A DNA stretch of 64,000 nt from the NCBI RefSeq assembly GCF_963576675.1, contig NC_088917.1:19620001-19684000 (forward strand), written 5' to 3'. The notes under the pieces are model-generated. The model made no database searches and had not been told where the DNA came from. It saw only the letters and a list, made by a program, of their open reading frames with translations. This DNA is from Euphorbia lathyris (Eukaryota > Streptophyta > Magnoliopsida > Malpighiales > Euphorbiaceae). Shown piece after piece: positions 1 to 17,189 of this stretch; within the stretch, counting starts at the first letter, position 1; each line of letters starts with the position of its first letter. Both the position numbers and the translations under genes were made by a program.

Positions 1-245
1 TAAATAATATTAAAGAATAAACATATTTTGTGGAAATAAAAAGGATAATTTTGTCAATAACAAATAAATACAAACAGTTGTTTATGAAAAGCTCCAAATA
101 GAAACTTTTCGTGAAACGCTCCAAAATGCTGCAGATTTCAGAAAAAATGCTAAACGCTGCGGTTATATAAACCTAACCAAACGCTATTTTCCCTGCGGTT
201 TGGAGCGAAACGCTAAACGCTCTCCCGAAAAACTAAAACAAACAC
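1..245. repeat. partial dispersed repeat, cut by the window edge
   Basis: This segment is related, in inverse orientation, to about 60045-60330. Both share the run of GCGTTTAGCG / CGCTAAACGC-type words, a block on GGTTATATAAACCTAACCAAACG, and an end reading like AAACAAACACCCT. The form suggests a short non-autonomous DNA transposon, possibly hAT-like, but only one end lies in the window, so no target-site duplication can be read. Confidence 0.45.
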
Positions 246-547
246 CCTCTTACTCTTTTAAAGGTTAATGAAATAGATGTAGCACTTTTTTAATAAGACG
301 GTGTACAAATATAAACACATAAATTTACTCCTTTAAAATCTAATGAAATAGATATAACAAGTCCGATGTACAAATATAAACACATAAATTTACTCATTTA
401 ATCTAATGAAATAGATATAACACGTACGATATACATATATAAACACATAAATTTACTCCTTCAAAGTCCAATGAAAGAGATATAACACTTTTTTAAATAA
501 ATAGTATAACACCTTATTTAACTACAAATAACCATTAATGTTTTTTA

Positions 548-1048
548 GGCTTAGATCATACGCAGCTCTCTGAACTTGTTACTTTTAATCATTTTGTCCT
601 CTGAACTTACGAGACGATCCATTTGGCTCTTCAATTATTTAATAATAGTATTAGCAACCCATTGTTTTCATTATAACGGAAACAATCATGACTTGTTCTC
701 ATTCCAAGCACCAATGTCATAAGAAAAAAGGGATGTATAATACTAAAACAAACTGCAAATAAGATTAATATAGATAGTACACAAGTTTTTTTTTTTGTAA
801 AAATTTCATATAGGGTTGTGCATTAATAAAATAAGATGCAAATGAGGTTACATATATGCACGTTGGTTCCAATATTTCCATGAACACTTGTATTAATGTT
901 GGAACTTCATTTTGTTTCCGTTATAATGAAAATAGAGGGTTGCTAATACCACTTTTAAATAGTTGAGAGGGCAAATAGATCGCCCCGTAAGTTTTTGGTG
1001 CAAAATTACCAAAATTGACAAGTTCAGAAGACTATATATGATTTATGC
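548..1048. mobile_element. foldback MITE with ~135-bp terminal inverted repeats
   Basis: The left part (from GCTTAGATCATACGC to the word CATTATAACGGAAACAA) is repeated inverted on the right (TTTGTTTCCGTTATAATG to GATTTATGC). Both ends carry the words CTGAACTTGT and GTATTAGCAACCC. There is no coding capacity. The superfamily is not assigned because the target-site duplication is unclear in the T-rich flanks. The remaining sequence from 246 to 547 and from 1049 to the tRNA gene shows no gene; the part after ~1135 belongs to the inverted duplication. Confidence 0.55.
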
Positions 1049-1267
1049 TTTTTTTATTATATTCTATTTAAAATAAATTAATTACTTTATTCATTAAATA
1101 AATTTATTAAATAAGGATATACAAAATAAAATTTTGATTGTATTTTAATGTTTGATTATTTCTTGTAAACTTATATTTAGGTCAAAGTGTACCAACTATT
1201 TTGGGGAGTAAGGTTGTAAATCGTTTTGTTGATTTATAGATATAAAGTGGATTCAATCTATCAACTC

Positions 1268-1307
1268 GTTGAGATGGCCGAGTTGGTCTAAGGCGCCAGA
1301 TTAAGGT

Positions 1308-1340
<33 letters not shown>

Positions 1341-1348
1341 TCTCAACA
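1268..1348 (+). tRNA. tRNA-Leu (anticodon AAG)
   Basis: This is an 81-nt cloverleaf with a long variable arm, as expected for leucine tRNAs. The acceptor stem GTTGAGA pairs with TCTCAAC, the discriminator base is A, the anticodon stem CCAGA/TCTGG encloses TTAAGGT with anticodon AAG, and the T arm reads GTGGGTTCAAATCCCAC. Internal pol III promoters are visible: A box around TGGCCGAGTTGG and B box GGTTCAAATCC. A T6 run at about 1357-1362 fits the pol III terminator. The same gene recurs inverted at 8153-8233. Confidence 0.96.
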
Positions 1349-1492
1349 ATTCAATATTTTTTGTTTCTTTTTTGCTAATTTAAACAACGTGATCCGACCC
1401 GACCCGCTTTACCAGTTGTGCTGTGCCTTACATCTGCGGCCTTTCAACAAAACCCCTTTCCCCCGCCTAAGTTCAAAATTTGCAGTGAGAAA

Positions 1493-4206
<2,714 letters not shown>

Positions 4207-4325
4207 GATCTGAAGAGTGCATATTGAGTTTTGTAAAGCAATTATGTTATGTTATTCACTAATGTTGCACAAGAAGTTACTCTTCTGAAGTGTTCAAGTA
4301 TCAATCCAACATCAGTAGATCTAAT

Positions 4326-5144
4326 TATATTTTAGTGTCACTAAACCCAAAAGTACTTGACTTATTATAGTTCACTCACTGCATAAACACCATGGTTGTC
4401 AAAACCGGACCGGTAGTCAGAACCGGAAAAGACAAAGGGTTAAGGTTTAAAGATTCAATGAGGTTCACAAAATCCTGTAAAATACAATATATTTATTCAT
4501 ATTTAACCTTATAATATAATAAAATATTTTATTTTTAAGTAAATAATAAGTATATTAATTAAAATATTTCTTTAATATCAATTAATATTATTAATTAGAG
4601 ATATCAAATTTATAAATTAAAAATATAATCCAATTCAATACACATAACAATTTAAAAATATAAAATATATACTTATAAAATATATACTTCTTAAACTAAA
4701 TAGTTATTATTATCAATATTATTTACATGTAAATATATAGTAAAATAGTAGAGTATATATTTTATAATTCAACTTAAATTATATAATTTATTAGAATTTT
4801 AAATTTTATTTTATATAAATATGTATAGTTTACAAACTTTATTAATATTAGAAAAATAAAATAATATTTGTCTAATAATTATCAAAACATAAAATAGAAA
4901 AAAAGTATTAAATGATATTTCAAATATTTAAGTTGTAAATATTATTATATATTCATTAATTCTTAATAAATATCATTAGTTGGGTAGTAGTCTAGTGGTT
5001 GAGCAAATTTGCACTTCTACTTATGAATTACAAGTTTACTGCTAACAATTGCTGCCTGATTCAATTATTGTTTGAATATGGTGTTCAATGATTCAGCAAC
5101 TATGCCAGTCCCATTCTGATTCTGAGTTTAACGACAGTAAAACA
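4326..5144. other. spacer between the inverted gene copies, no gene
   Basis: AT-rich spacer of about 0.8 kb. Near 4390-4440 it contains a GC-richer piece (AAAACCGGACCGGTAGTCAG) that looks like the end of a decayed DNA transposon; 4450-4970 is almost pure A/T. At 5086-5132 a short stretch repeats part of the last exon of the UBC37-like gene (it corresponds to 5391-5430, encoding the region around QNQDRSGIVAES). It is therefore a third, very partial copy. No open coding region of note. Confidence 0.7.
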
Positions 5145-5517
5145 TAATTACGTCTACTGATGTTTCATTGATACTTGAACACTTTACAAGACTAACTTTT
5201 TTAGTTTACATTCTCCAAACTTAGACTTGTGCAACATCACTGAATAACATAACATAATAGTTTTACATAACTCTTCAGATATCAAGCTTCAGATTTTCTC
5301 TTCCTAATGCGCTTCCGCACTAATGACAGCTTACTTCTTATGCCTCTATCGCTTTCTTCCTCGCTGTCTTCACTATCCAACACTATTACTGATTCAGCAA
5401 CTATGCCACTCCGGTCCTGATTCTGAGTTTCATCCAGTTTCACTGGGTCACTGTCCACATTGCTACCCTGCAATCGATTCGGATAGTTAAGATATTGTTT
5501 TTGCATGATTTCAGTCC

Positions 5518-8011
<2,494 letters not shown>

Positions 8012-8152
8012 TTTCTCACTGCAAATTTTGAACTTAGGCGGGGGAAAGGGGTTTTGTTGAAAGGCCGCAGATGGAGGCACAGCGTAACTTGTAAAGCGGG
8101 TCGGGTAACGTGGTCTAAATTAACAAAAAAAAAGAAACAAAAAATATTAGAT

Positions 8153-8160
8153 TGTTGAGA

Positions 8161-8193
<33 letters not shown>

Positions 8194-8233
8194 ACCTTAA
8201 TCTGGCGCCTTAGACCAACTCGGCCATCTCAAC
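8153..8233 (-). tRNA. tRNA-Leu (anticodon AAG), inverted copy
   Basis: 81-nt tRNA, identical in sequence to the tRNA at 1268-1348 as far as I can read, on the opposite strand. Anticodon AAG, long variable arm, A and B boxes intact; a T6 run lies about 10 nt downstream on the minus strand (about 8138-8143). Its flank diverges from copy 1, whereas the tRNA body is unchanged, which suggests both genes remain under selection. Confidence 0.96.
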
Positions 8234-8429
8234 AAGTTGTTAGATAAAACCCACTTTATTTATTTATCAATAATATTTACTACCTTAGTCCCACAAAGGG
8301 TGGTATATTTTGATCTAAATATAGATTTACAAGAAACAATAAAACATCATGCAAATATTGTCAACAATAAAAACAATTTCAAGTATAATTATTTGAGTAA
8401 AAGCAATTTACAGGCAATGTAGATACTGG

Positions 8430-8890
8430 AATTTTTCAAGAAGAGAGGCAATGCTTGGTCGGCTTTATCCTTCAAGATCATCGTGATTTTTGTGTTTTCA
8501 CTTTTCATGCTCCGCTTAAAGGAGTTTTGAACCTGCTCATTGAAGCTATTGCAATTAAGGAGGCTCTCTCGTGAATTCAGTACTCAAGCTTTAGAAACGT
8601 AGTTGTGCTCTCAGACTGGTTATACATTGTTCAAGCTATTCTGAATCCTTCTCCGAATTTATCTTATCTTTTTTGATGTAACAAATGATTGTGTTAATTT
8701 ACTTGGAGATTTAGATGGTTGTTTGATCTCTTTTGTCAAGCGTTCAACGAACTCTGTGGCTCATTGCTTAACATGAACGGTTAGTTCTTTATCTATTCAC
8801 TCTCCACCTCCTTTTCTTATCTCCTTTTCTTATCGATGTTCTTGTTGCTGATTTAAGTTAATAAAATTTGTTTCTTAAAAAAAAATGAAT
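8430..8890 (+). mobile_element. LINE 3' fragment with RNase H-like domain
   Basis: One frame reads the RNase H-like C-terminus typical of plant L1-type LINEs: ...EAIAIKEALS(stop)IQYSSFRNVVVLSD..., then VKRSTNSVAHCL before a stop at about 8772-8774. The in-frame TGA replaces the tryptophan expected after EALS, so the copy is dead. A 3' UTR-like tail ends in an A run near 8878-8886. From 8890 to 9468 I see no gene. Confidence 0.65.
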
Positions 8891-9468
8891 CTCCATTTTA
8901 ATTAATTGAATATTTATCAATTTCATTTTTTTACATATAATTACATCGATTTCTTTATATCAATGAAATAAGTATGCATCTCTAAAGGGCCCATACGCAG
9001 AACACATTAATGCAAATAAAAAGAGTTTAATTAGACATGAAACTCCCAAGCCCCATATAAAATCTCCAAATTCAGGCTATAACTAACATGGAAATTCCTT
9101 GTGTTATTGTGACATTTTATTTTGTTGTTTTTACTTTTGATCAATACATGGATTTTCAATCAAATTGAAACTCATATGCCCATATACATACTAAACAAAA
9201 AGCAATTTTTAATTTTATTGTGTTAACGGCTAAGAAAATAATTCTCAGATTAGTACAAAAAAATTAACCCGAAATCCAAAATTCGAAATTAAGGTAAAAC
9301 TGAAAAATACTTTTTTACCTTTCTCGTAGCTGTACATTGTACATAGTAACTGTCATAGTTTATAAAAGGTAAGGAAATAACTAAAACTAAAACACTTTTT
9401 TAGAAGAGATTTATAATTCTATCAAGTTAACCCTACCACAGTCCACAAATCCTGAATGTGTTATTGAA

Positions 9469-12400
9469 TCATGTTTCAAGCCAAGTCAAGGTACCCATAA
9501 TCAAATATTTGCTAGGAAGGTCTCCTGCTGTTGGTGCAAGGTATGTAATTTTCCTCCTGTCAAATTTTGTTTCAGTTAGTATTTTCACCATTATAACCTA
9601 ATGTCAGAGGTGACAATTCTCATATAATAACAGGCATTACAGAAACAACCTGAATTTTGACACGATAAACATATAACGATTTTGACACGATAAACCGAAT
9701 TGTCACCCCTATCGTAAAGTAGAATAATAAGTAGTCCATCTAGAGAACCAAACCTTTGAAGGTCAATATCTGTGACATATATGAACCCAGCAACATTACT
9801 GCACCAAACAAGGATATAGAGTGTCATGAGTGAAACTGAGGAAATTTAAATCCTAAAGTCAGATGTTGGCTTAATAGATAATTACAGAGATACACTTTTT
9901 ATAATTAGACCTATCACACACCTAAACTTGTCAATTTTGAACCTCCGCCGCCGTTATTTGATGACATGGTATGGAACGTGTTTAAGTTAAAGTTTGACTT
10001 GACAGTCATGTCAATTTTAAAGTCCGTCAAATCAGCAGATATAGAGTTCCAAAATTGACAAATTTAAGCGTGATATGTCCAAGTATAAGCTCAGTGTGCT
10101 AAACGGAAAAAAGTAACAAGTTTAAGTGTAATTACATATTAAACCTCAGATTTTGTTGTAAAATGCAAATGATTATGTTGCTAGTACACCAGTCAGGTAA
10201 AATATGACCCTTGAACTATAACACTACTAACATTATGACCGGCTCATTTCGTGATATAAAAATCCGTTGAACTTACATGATACACTAACATTGAAGTCCA
10301 AATAAAAAAATCCGTTTAAAATTTAACAGAATGATAGACCTGGACAAGTTTGACAACATTGATTCTTTTTTATCCATGCCACCATAAACTCTAGTTAAAT
10401 ACCTATTTCTAGGTCATCATTTTATTAATTTTTTAATGGATTTTCTTTGATTTGGACTTCAATGTTAGTATAATGTAAAGTTCAAGGACTTTTATTTCAC
10501 AAAATGAAGTATAGGGGTCATAATGTTAATAATGTAAGAGTTCAGGGGCCATGGATGTATTTTACCCTACGTAAGACCACAACTTGAAATGAATTGACTA
10601 TGGAGAACCTTCTTGTTCCAAAAATAACAACTTCAAATATAGAAAGTTACCTTGAAACAATTTGTTCTGGTTCTTGGGCGTATGAAACAGCAAGAACAAC
10701 ATGGAGCAAATCTCGGTCAATATTAACAGCAGTAACTCTCAGAGGGTTGGCAACAGGATCTGCACCAATTGGCAAAGCTGATCTAGGGGCTTGTGGCCCA
10801 CCGCCAATTCGGTATACAAACAAGTCACTAAAATTTGCAATATTTGAATGTGGTGAGAGATCATTAGCGATGCCATAAAAATATTCCTGAGAGACAGAAA
10901 GGAAGCCAGCATTGCTATTTGAAGGAATTCGAAATACCAAACAGAATATGTCTCAAATGATACTTTACACTATTTCAATAAAATAGGAAACATTTAAACT
11001 CTGCAACATAGGAATTAATGTAGAGAAAATGAAGGTGAAACCTGGAATAAAAGTTCTGAAATATATTTAGCATATGAGAATTACCCGGATCCTAAAACTC
11101 CTGGTCTTTTGGCGGACTTTTGAGGTCCTGGATACTACACCACCCGACTTCTGAAGTTTCACAACATCAACATTGGGCTTGTTCTTTAACACATCCCTAA
11201 GCATGCTAAAAAGCTTTTCCTGCAAAAAGTTCAAAACAGTCACTCTTAAACGAAGTCCATGATGGAAGGAGAGTAGATGTTGATCGTCGACTAATTAATA
11301 TCACATGACAGGTTCATAAATCCACACATATACTGGTAGCAGATAGCATTGACAACCGAGTGGAGTTTCTAATGTTTGATCCCATAAAGTTACAGAGACG
11401 CACATAAATGTTCACTAATTTAAATAGTTAAAAGATGAAAAGTGTTAGTAATATACCTGTCCCAAAACCAAGACAACATTGGCACTAAATGTATCAATTG
11501 CATGCAGAATTAGCTGAAATTAAACAAAAGACATTGGATAAAGTTAAGCAACTGGTAATGCCTTAACATAATAAATTGAAGTATCAAATTCGTTTTATAG
11601 AACCTTCAAAAAAACTTGATTACCTCATAGCCAACACCTTCTATCCATCCCATGGTGTTGATCACCATACCTGCCGCACGAGATTCAGCACTTCCAGTAA
11701 ATTGTTTCTCCAATATTTGGGAAAGTTCCTTTACAAGTGCTCTATACAGATCCACATTTTGACTGAAAAAAAAAACATAAATTTCCGTCAACCTTGTAAA
11801 ATTAGTGCGTAGCACCAGAGATGACAAGAAGATGCCTAGTTTTCCAAATGATTGAAGAACAACCATAAAAAGACGTCTGAGTATGAAGAATTAGTTACCT
11901 AGGAGTTGTGTGGCCATAGAAGTAAACAAGTGGCATTTCAAGAGAAATGCCTTCCACGGAATCAATTGGCAACTCAATGGGGGTCGCACCGATGCATCCA
12001 GGCGTTGTTATAGACCCTTGGCCAATATCCAAGTCCACAAATGTAGGTTTCCAACCTTGTTTAGCCGCCCAACTAAGAAGCATTCTGCACAAGGTGCTCT
12101 TTCCAGAATCTGTAGGTCCAACAACAATCACCCGAGGACCCTGGGGGTACCATAAGTTGGTATTTTGGTATAGCCACCAATTGAATCTTATAAATTTCAA
12201 AATGAAAAATAACAATAATTTAAATTTCCTAGAATCATACCACCAGAGTCCAAATGGTAAAATGCAAAAGTTAACAATATTAAAGATCAATTGAACTGCA
12301 GGAACTACACAAATATGACGCAATCAATGGATATTGTTTGAGATAATAATAAAAGCTATTCTTGCGCCTTAACTATCAGCTTAAGCTTTTAGTTCAATTG

Positions 12401-14004
12401 GTTTCTTGGCATGGCGAGCCCTTAAACCAAGTGGTTGAGGATTCAAATCCTAGCAACCCCATTTAATGATGGGATTTCAACACATGGTAGATATTCTTGG
12501 ACCTTAACTATCAGTTTAAGCTTTTGGTTTAAACGGTTCCTTGACAGATAGAATACCCACAATTCGGATGCACAATAAGTATAAATGCTCATTGAATACT
12601 CACTTTCATCACCCCTCACGTGGGTTCATTTTTTCCACTGGCTTATACACTGAAGTAGAACGAAATAAACAAATTCCATAAGTTTAGCTCTGTAGGAACT
12701 ACAATGTCTATTTAATTGAAGACTGCTCAGGATATTGTTATCTATAATCAGGATTAGGACTGAATCAGTTGTTGTAATTTGTAATGTAACTTAAAAGAAT
12801 ATTCTGAAATAGTTAATATTCAATTACATATGCTGAGGCAATATTGCATGCCATGTCAATATTTCTAAATAGCAAAATCTTTAATAGCCACTGTGTTTAT
12901 TTCAACATCCATTATACCACATTATTGCCATTTACTTGCAAGAAGCAGTAAACTAACACCAGATTCCAACAAATATCTAAGTTGTTAAACTAATAAATGT
13001 AACATACTAGCATTATAAAAGTTGTAAAGATGTAATGCCCATAGATGGAGATCAAGAAATACCAACCTATTTACAAATGAAGCAGCTATAAACTTAGTAT
13101 TTCTACATGCATGAAAATCCTGTATAATTGGTCATCTGTGCAGTGAAGGTGAAAGTCTTATTGAACACCTAATAAATTGTCCGAGCAAGATCCAAATTGC
13201 ACAAGCTAACCAGACTATCAACAAAAAGAATGTATTTTCAAGGCCTCGCTAGGCTACAAGTGCTGTCTTTTTTTTATTCACCACTAACCAGAATAATCGA
13301 GTTGTTAATCGTTCCATACAATGGCAAAAGCAATAGTTGTTTTGTACTTGAGTTAGAAAAGTACCACCATTGTGAGATAAAAACAAAGAGCATGGATCTA
13401 GTAAAGCATTAAAAACTACCTGAGAAGATTCAGAGCCTTTGGCCCGACTTCTTCGTCCTTCCAGCACAGCATGAACATTTACATAACTAACCATGGGAGT
13501 CTAAAAAAAAGCCAATTATTACAGGTCAAATAAGCCATTGAAGACACATATTATGATATTAGTATTACTAAGAAAAGTGGAAACAGAAAGGATGAAGCTC
13601 ACCTCATCCGCAGTATAATCTGTTTCAGTAGGGCCATCCATCTCAATTGTAGCTCCATACCAAGTAAACACCTGCCATCCAAATACCGGAAAGAATAGAA
13701 AAAATTAATACCAAACATACTGACTTTCAGCTCTCAATATATTAAACAGCCAACAATATTAAAAAGAAAAATCGAGAGAATAGGAATTTACTGCAAATTT
13801 TAAGCGGGGAGGGAAAGTTAGCCACATCTCAGGAGGCAACTCGGTCCCAAAGATCTCAGCAGTGCCATTTAATAACCTTAGGCGAAGAGGTGTGTCGTAT
13901 GCTACTTCGATTCTGAGCTCACTCTCTCTCTCCAATTTCACCTGCTTAATGTTGGGAGCTGCTGGAGCTCCCAACATTCCAGTGGCTGCACCACCATAGG
14001 CCAT
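9469..14004 (-). CDS. CLP1: CLP1 / CLPS3-type polyribonucleotide 5'-hydroxyl-kinase, pre-mRNA 3'-end factor
   Basis: CLP1 proteins bind ATP, can phosphorylate RNA 5'-OH ends, and join the cleavage-factor complex for mRNA 3'-end formation in the nucleus. Ten exons on the minus strand: 14004-13792, 13671-13603, 13500-13420, 12140-11899, 11762-11624, 11513-11457, 11219-11085, 10886-10651, 9798-9754, 9556-9469. All have GT-AG borders and give 434 aa in frame, close to the ~444 aa of Arabidopsis CLPS3. Start chosen at MAYGG, matching the family. N-terminal domain with LKQVKLERE-like block (here IKQVKLERESELRIEV), Walker A GPTDSGKST at 129-137, then FVDLDIGQGSI and GMVINTMGW in the kinase core, and a C-terminal domain ending LTWLET. 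A telo-box-like AAACCCTAAA lies in the presumed 5' leader (about 14141-14150). The introns carry several MITEs, listed separately. No defect seen. Confidence 0.94.
9606..9715. mobile_element. small MITE remnant in the last CLP1 intron
   Basis: About 110 bp bounded by the inverse words AGAGGTGACAATTC and GAATTGTCACCCCT. The interior repeats GACACGATAAAC twice. It sits between CLP1 exons 9 and 10. No clear target-site duplication. Confidence 0.4.
9900..10140. mobile_element. MITE remnant in CLP1 intron 8
   Basis: The left block TATCACACACCTAAACTTGT...CAATTTTGAACCTC is mirrored on the right by GAGTTCCAAAATTGACAAATTTAAGCGTGATA. Non-coding, short and AT-rich. It lies in the 852-bp intron between exons 8 and 9, next to another inverted-repeat element. 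Confidence 0.45.
10197..10572. mobile_element. MITE in CLP1 intron 8, second element
   Basis: Ends read GGTAAAATATGACCC and its approximate inverse TGTATTTTACCC. Inner blocks CATTATGACC / GGTCATAATG and a pair around TTACA(T)...ACTAACATTGAAGTCC are also inverted. Typical of foldback elements that hold words such as TTGAACT...ACATT. No coding capacity. Confidence 0.55.
12364..12545. repeat. duplicated retroelement-end word in CLP1 intron 3
   Basis: The phrase CTTAACTATCAGCTTAAGCTTTT followed by GGTTxCTTGxCA occurs twice (near 12368 and 12506). This phrase is frequent at LTR-retrotransposon ends in dicots. Between the copies is GAGGATTCAAATCCTAGCAACCCC. I take it as a small decayed fragment within the 1.28-kb CLP1 intron. 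Confidence 0.35.
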
Positions 14005-14140
14005 ATGAATCTTCACCTGCTTTACTTTGTTGCTTTTTGGAGATTAAAATAGAGAAGCAGGATCAAGGAATTTGTATTTGATAAACTACAGTGGGTATTG
14101 GAGTAAGGAATGGAAATGAAATGGGGAATGGAGGAAAAGG

Positions 14141-14150
14141 TTTAGGGTTT
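14141..14150 (-). promoter_or_regulatory. telo-box-like motif in the CLP1 leader
   Basis: On the minus strand the leader contains AAACCCTAAACC about 140 nt before the CLP1 start codon. Telo boxes are common near the transcription start of plant genes for ribosome and RNA-processing factors. Inference from sequence only. Confidence 0.45.
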
Positions 14151-14432
14151 TGGGCAAACAGAAAAAGTGGCGTTTGGGTTTTGCAGTTTCAAGAGCCTTT
14201 CGTTGCCTGTGACCTGTAGATAGAATTACGAATTATGGACAGGCAGCAGCGTAATAGCTTAACTTAGATGAAAAAACTCAAAGAAAATATGAAAGGAACA
14301 AAGAAGTTGAATGGAAATTTGCATTCTACAAGTCCATGTTTGTATAATGTAGAAATACTTTGTATATCTTAATACCTCTCAAATAAACTAAAAGTAGTAT
14401 AGGGAAGAAATTTCGAGAAAGGGTATTTTTTT

Positions 14433-14683
14433 TGGATTAGGATCCTTCCAAGTTGTAATCTCAACCATTAATTATAAAATCAATGGTTGAAATTTAATTG
14501 ATAAATTCCACAAATTAATTAATTAATTATTGATAAATTCCATAAATAAATTATTTATTGAATAATTAAATCTTTTTAGAGGAAAATACTTAAATCTCGA
14601 CCATTAATTTTGTAATTGATGGTTGGAATGTATTAAACAAGACCTCTCAAGTTGAAACTTAACTTGAGAGGATCCAAATCCAA
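14433..14683. mobile_element. foldback MITE upstream of CLP1
   Basis: Outer ends TTGGATTAGGATCCTT and GAGGATCCAAATCCAA are inverse to each other. Internal blocks on AACCATTAATTATAAAATCAATGGTTGAAAT also pair with the right side (ACCATTAATTTTGTAATTGATGGTTGGAAT) and are palindromic themselves. Length about 250 bp. Confidence 0.6.
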
Positions 14684-15107
14684 TTTTGTATACTACATAA
14701 CAAAAAATCCTCCTCATTTCTAATCTGTTTAACGTTAAGGGAAATGTTTCTTGTGGGAATATTAAATTCATAGATTTCGTAGAGCTAACCAATTAGAATA
14801 ATTAACTGAGGCGTTAACCAACAAACAGCTAATAGTTTAACTAATATGAGCAATAGGCAGAGGCAGGTGAAAGTAATGGTAGTTAATTATATAAAATATT
14901 CAATCACATGCCATTTCAAATTTATCAAATAAGCTAAAGGTCTTACAGTATTTCGGTTCATGTCATGAAGTAAATTTGAAATTTTAAAAAATCCAATACC
15001 AAAATATAAGAAAAAAAAAATCAATAAAATTTTCATTCATAAATCACATAGACAGATAAGAAGCCCACCCACAAAATCAGAAATTACAAGAACAGAAAGA
15101 AGACTTA

Positions 15108-15261
15108 CCTCAAGCTTTTCTGAGCCAGTAGCAACTAATGACAAATGTCTGAACCAACGGCCAATGTCGGAGACAGGACTTGCGGTCTGTGGAGCTAACC
15201 TTGACCAGTGCCCGAGGATGCCAAGAACCGGCAAAGGCAGCGGTTGGCAGCACTTGTGGAC
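15108..15261 (-). other. orphan exon-like segment
   Basis: GC-richer than its surroundings and framed on the minus strand by a good acceptor (CAAATTAG before TCCACAAG) and a good donor (GAG/GTAAGT). A second exon-like piece with donor GAAG/GTAGGC lies at about 16030-16140. Together they could be upstream non-coding exons spliced to the CLP1 leader (acceptor at 14017), or the remains of another gene. The reading frame matches nothing I recognise. Low certainty. Confidence 0.25.
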
Positions 15262-16344
15262 TAATTTGAGCACAAATGCTAAGTTAGAAAGCCAAATTCT
15301 ATCTGAAGTATTTTAGGTCAAATTGAACATATACATAAATAATTTATTAGCACAGTTGCTTGATATTATAATTATATGACATCTTAAATTAAAATTCAAC
15401 TAATCTAGTTGGAAAAATACTTTTGTTAAGATACTCCAAATATGCATACTGAGGAATTCGTTTTTTAAGGCAATTTGGTATTGATCAAATTATCTCAAAG
15501 GAATAGACAGTCCATATGATCAAATTAAACAATTGTTTCCTGTCCATTTGGTGTCTGATATTCCTTAATTCTTGTCTAACATATTGCCATTTGACACCAA
15601 ATGGCAACATGGTAGACAAGAATGCAAAATTCTTTTCTTTTCTTTTAATTGTTAGGAGTCGGAGAAAAACAATTGTTTGTATACAGTAGAGTATCCTCTT
15701 TCCCCTCTTCTTTATTCTTAGCTGAACCTTTAAGAATCAGAACCACATAAACCAAAAACCCACCGTGCCAAAATGCCAATTACAAGAAGAGCAGTAGTGT
15801 ATCCTTTTTCCCCTCTCCTTAAAAACCAGATAAAAACTTTGAAATGTACCAAAATTCAATCTCAACTTTAAATTTAGGTCTTTGTTTTACTAAATTTGTG
15901 CTCAAAACCTAAATATCAACAATCCCCAATTCAATTTCATCAAATAGTTTTTTAAATTTCAATTAACAATACACCTAACCTAAATAATATTGATAGCTAA
16001 AAAAATTCAAAACGATGAGATTGCCTACCTTCAGTCTTCACCACCGGAGAAGGGGGCGGGAGTCAGGACGGCGGAGGCAGGGCGGCGATCGACGATAGTA
16101 AAACCAAGTGAAAGAAAGTGAGCTGGAGTGAGAGTATACAAACAAATCAAGGAGATAACCAAAGGTTTTAAGAGGGGTTTTAAAAGAACGAGAAGGAAAC
16201 GATTTTAGTAGGAAAGGGAAAGGATTAATTTTTGGGATAATTTCAAAAGCGAAAATTGTATAAATGGGTCTCGTTTAAATATTTAAACTCATTATGGCCT
16301 AATGCTACCCCCAAACCCGTTGATTTATCGAAATTGGTCATTTT

Positions 16345-16870
16345 ATCTCAACTCATTGAATATCCTATTTACTCCATTAACTTCATAAAAGTAGTATTTC
16401 TCACCCCTCCATTCTCATTCTCGAAGGTTAAAATTGACCGGTGTAAGGGATGCGCTTGAAGTCTGACTTCTCAAATATCACGTGTCAAATTCAATTTTTA
16501 ACAACTCAGTTATATTTGAAAAATGACCTTATTATTGAGACTTTTATAGAAATCGTCACACTGCAATTAGAGATTGCATAACTATCAATTACAGATTAAC
16601 AACATAAATCTTCACCTTATAAATGTTTCAATTAGATTAACTATCAAGAAGAAAGAAGAGGAATTGGGAAGGAAATAAGAATTAGGGATTTGGATGTTAG
16701 ATTTTAGGGATTTTTATAAAAAAAATTGTTACCGTTAGTGTCCAATTTTCTACATCATGCGCTTCATGCCTTTGTTGCACACACATACCCAAAAAGTTAC
16801 TGCCACGTAGGATCATAAGCGGTGAGACTTTTATGGAGTTAATGAGGTAAATAGGACATTCAATGCCTTC
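16345..16870. mobile_element. MITE-like element with inverted ends
   Basis: The left block CATTGAATATCCTATTTACTCCATTAACTTCATAAAAG is mirrored by CTTTTATGGAGTTAATGAGGTAAATAGGACATTCAATG on the right. There is no protein of note inside. The superfamily is not clear. Confidence 0.5.
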
Positions 16871-17189
16871 ATATATATATATAACACTTAGAAAATTCTT
16901 CATCTTTTTTCCTCTCTTTATCTGCGAACTCGAAGTGCTTTCAATCTTTGTGTTTCTTCTTTTTTGTGTTTCTTCTCTTCGATTTCAATAGAAAAAGACG
17001 ACAAGAAGGCACGTATCTACTATATTTATGCGATTTAGATTAGGTTTAGGGTTCTGTGTTCCTGTTTTCCTGTTTTTGCGATTTTGGTATAGGGTTAGGT
17101 ATCATTGTGTTTTTTGTTAATTTATAGATATATTTTACGAAATGGGACTTAGAAATAATTCAAAAATGATAGTGAAGAGTTTATTTTGT

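Noticed and set aside
12395..12480. tRNA-like stretch with GGATTCAAATCCTAG
   Set aside because: No cloverleaf can be formed around it, and it lies inside a duplicated retroelement-end word.
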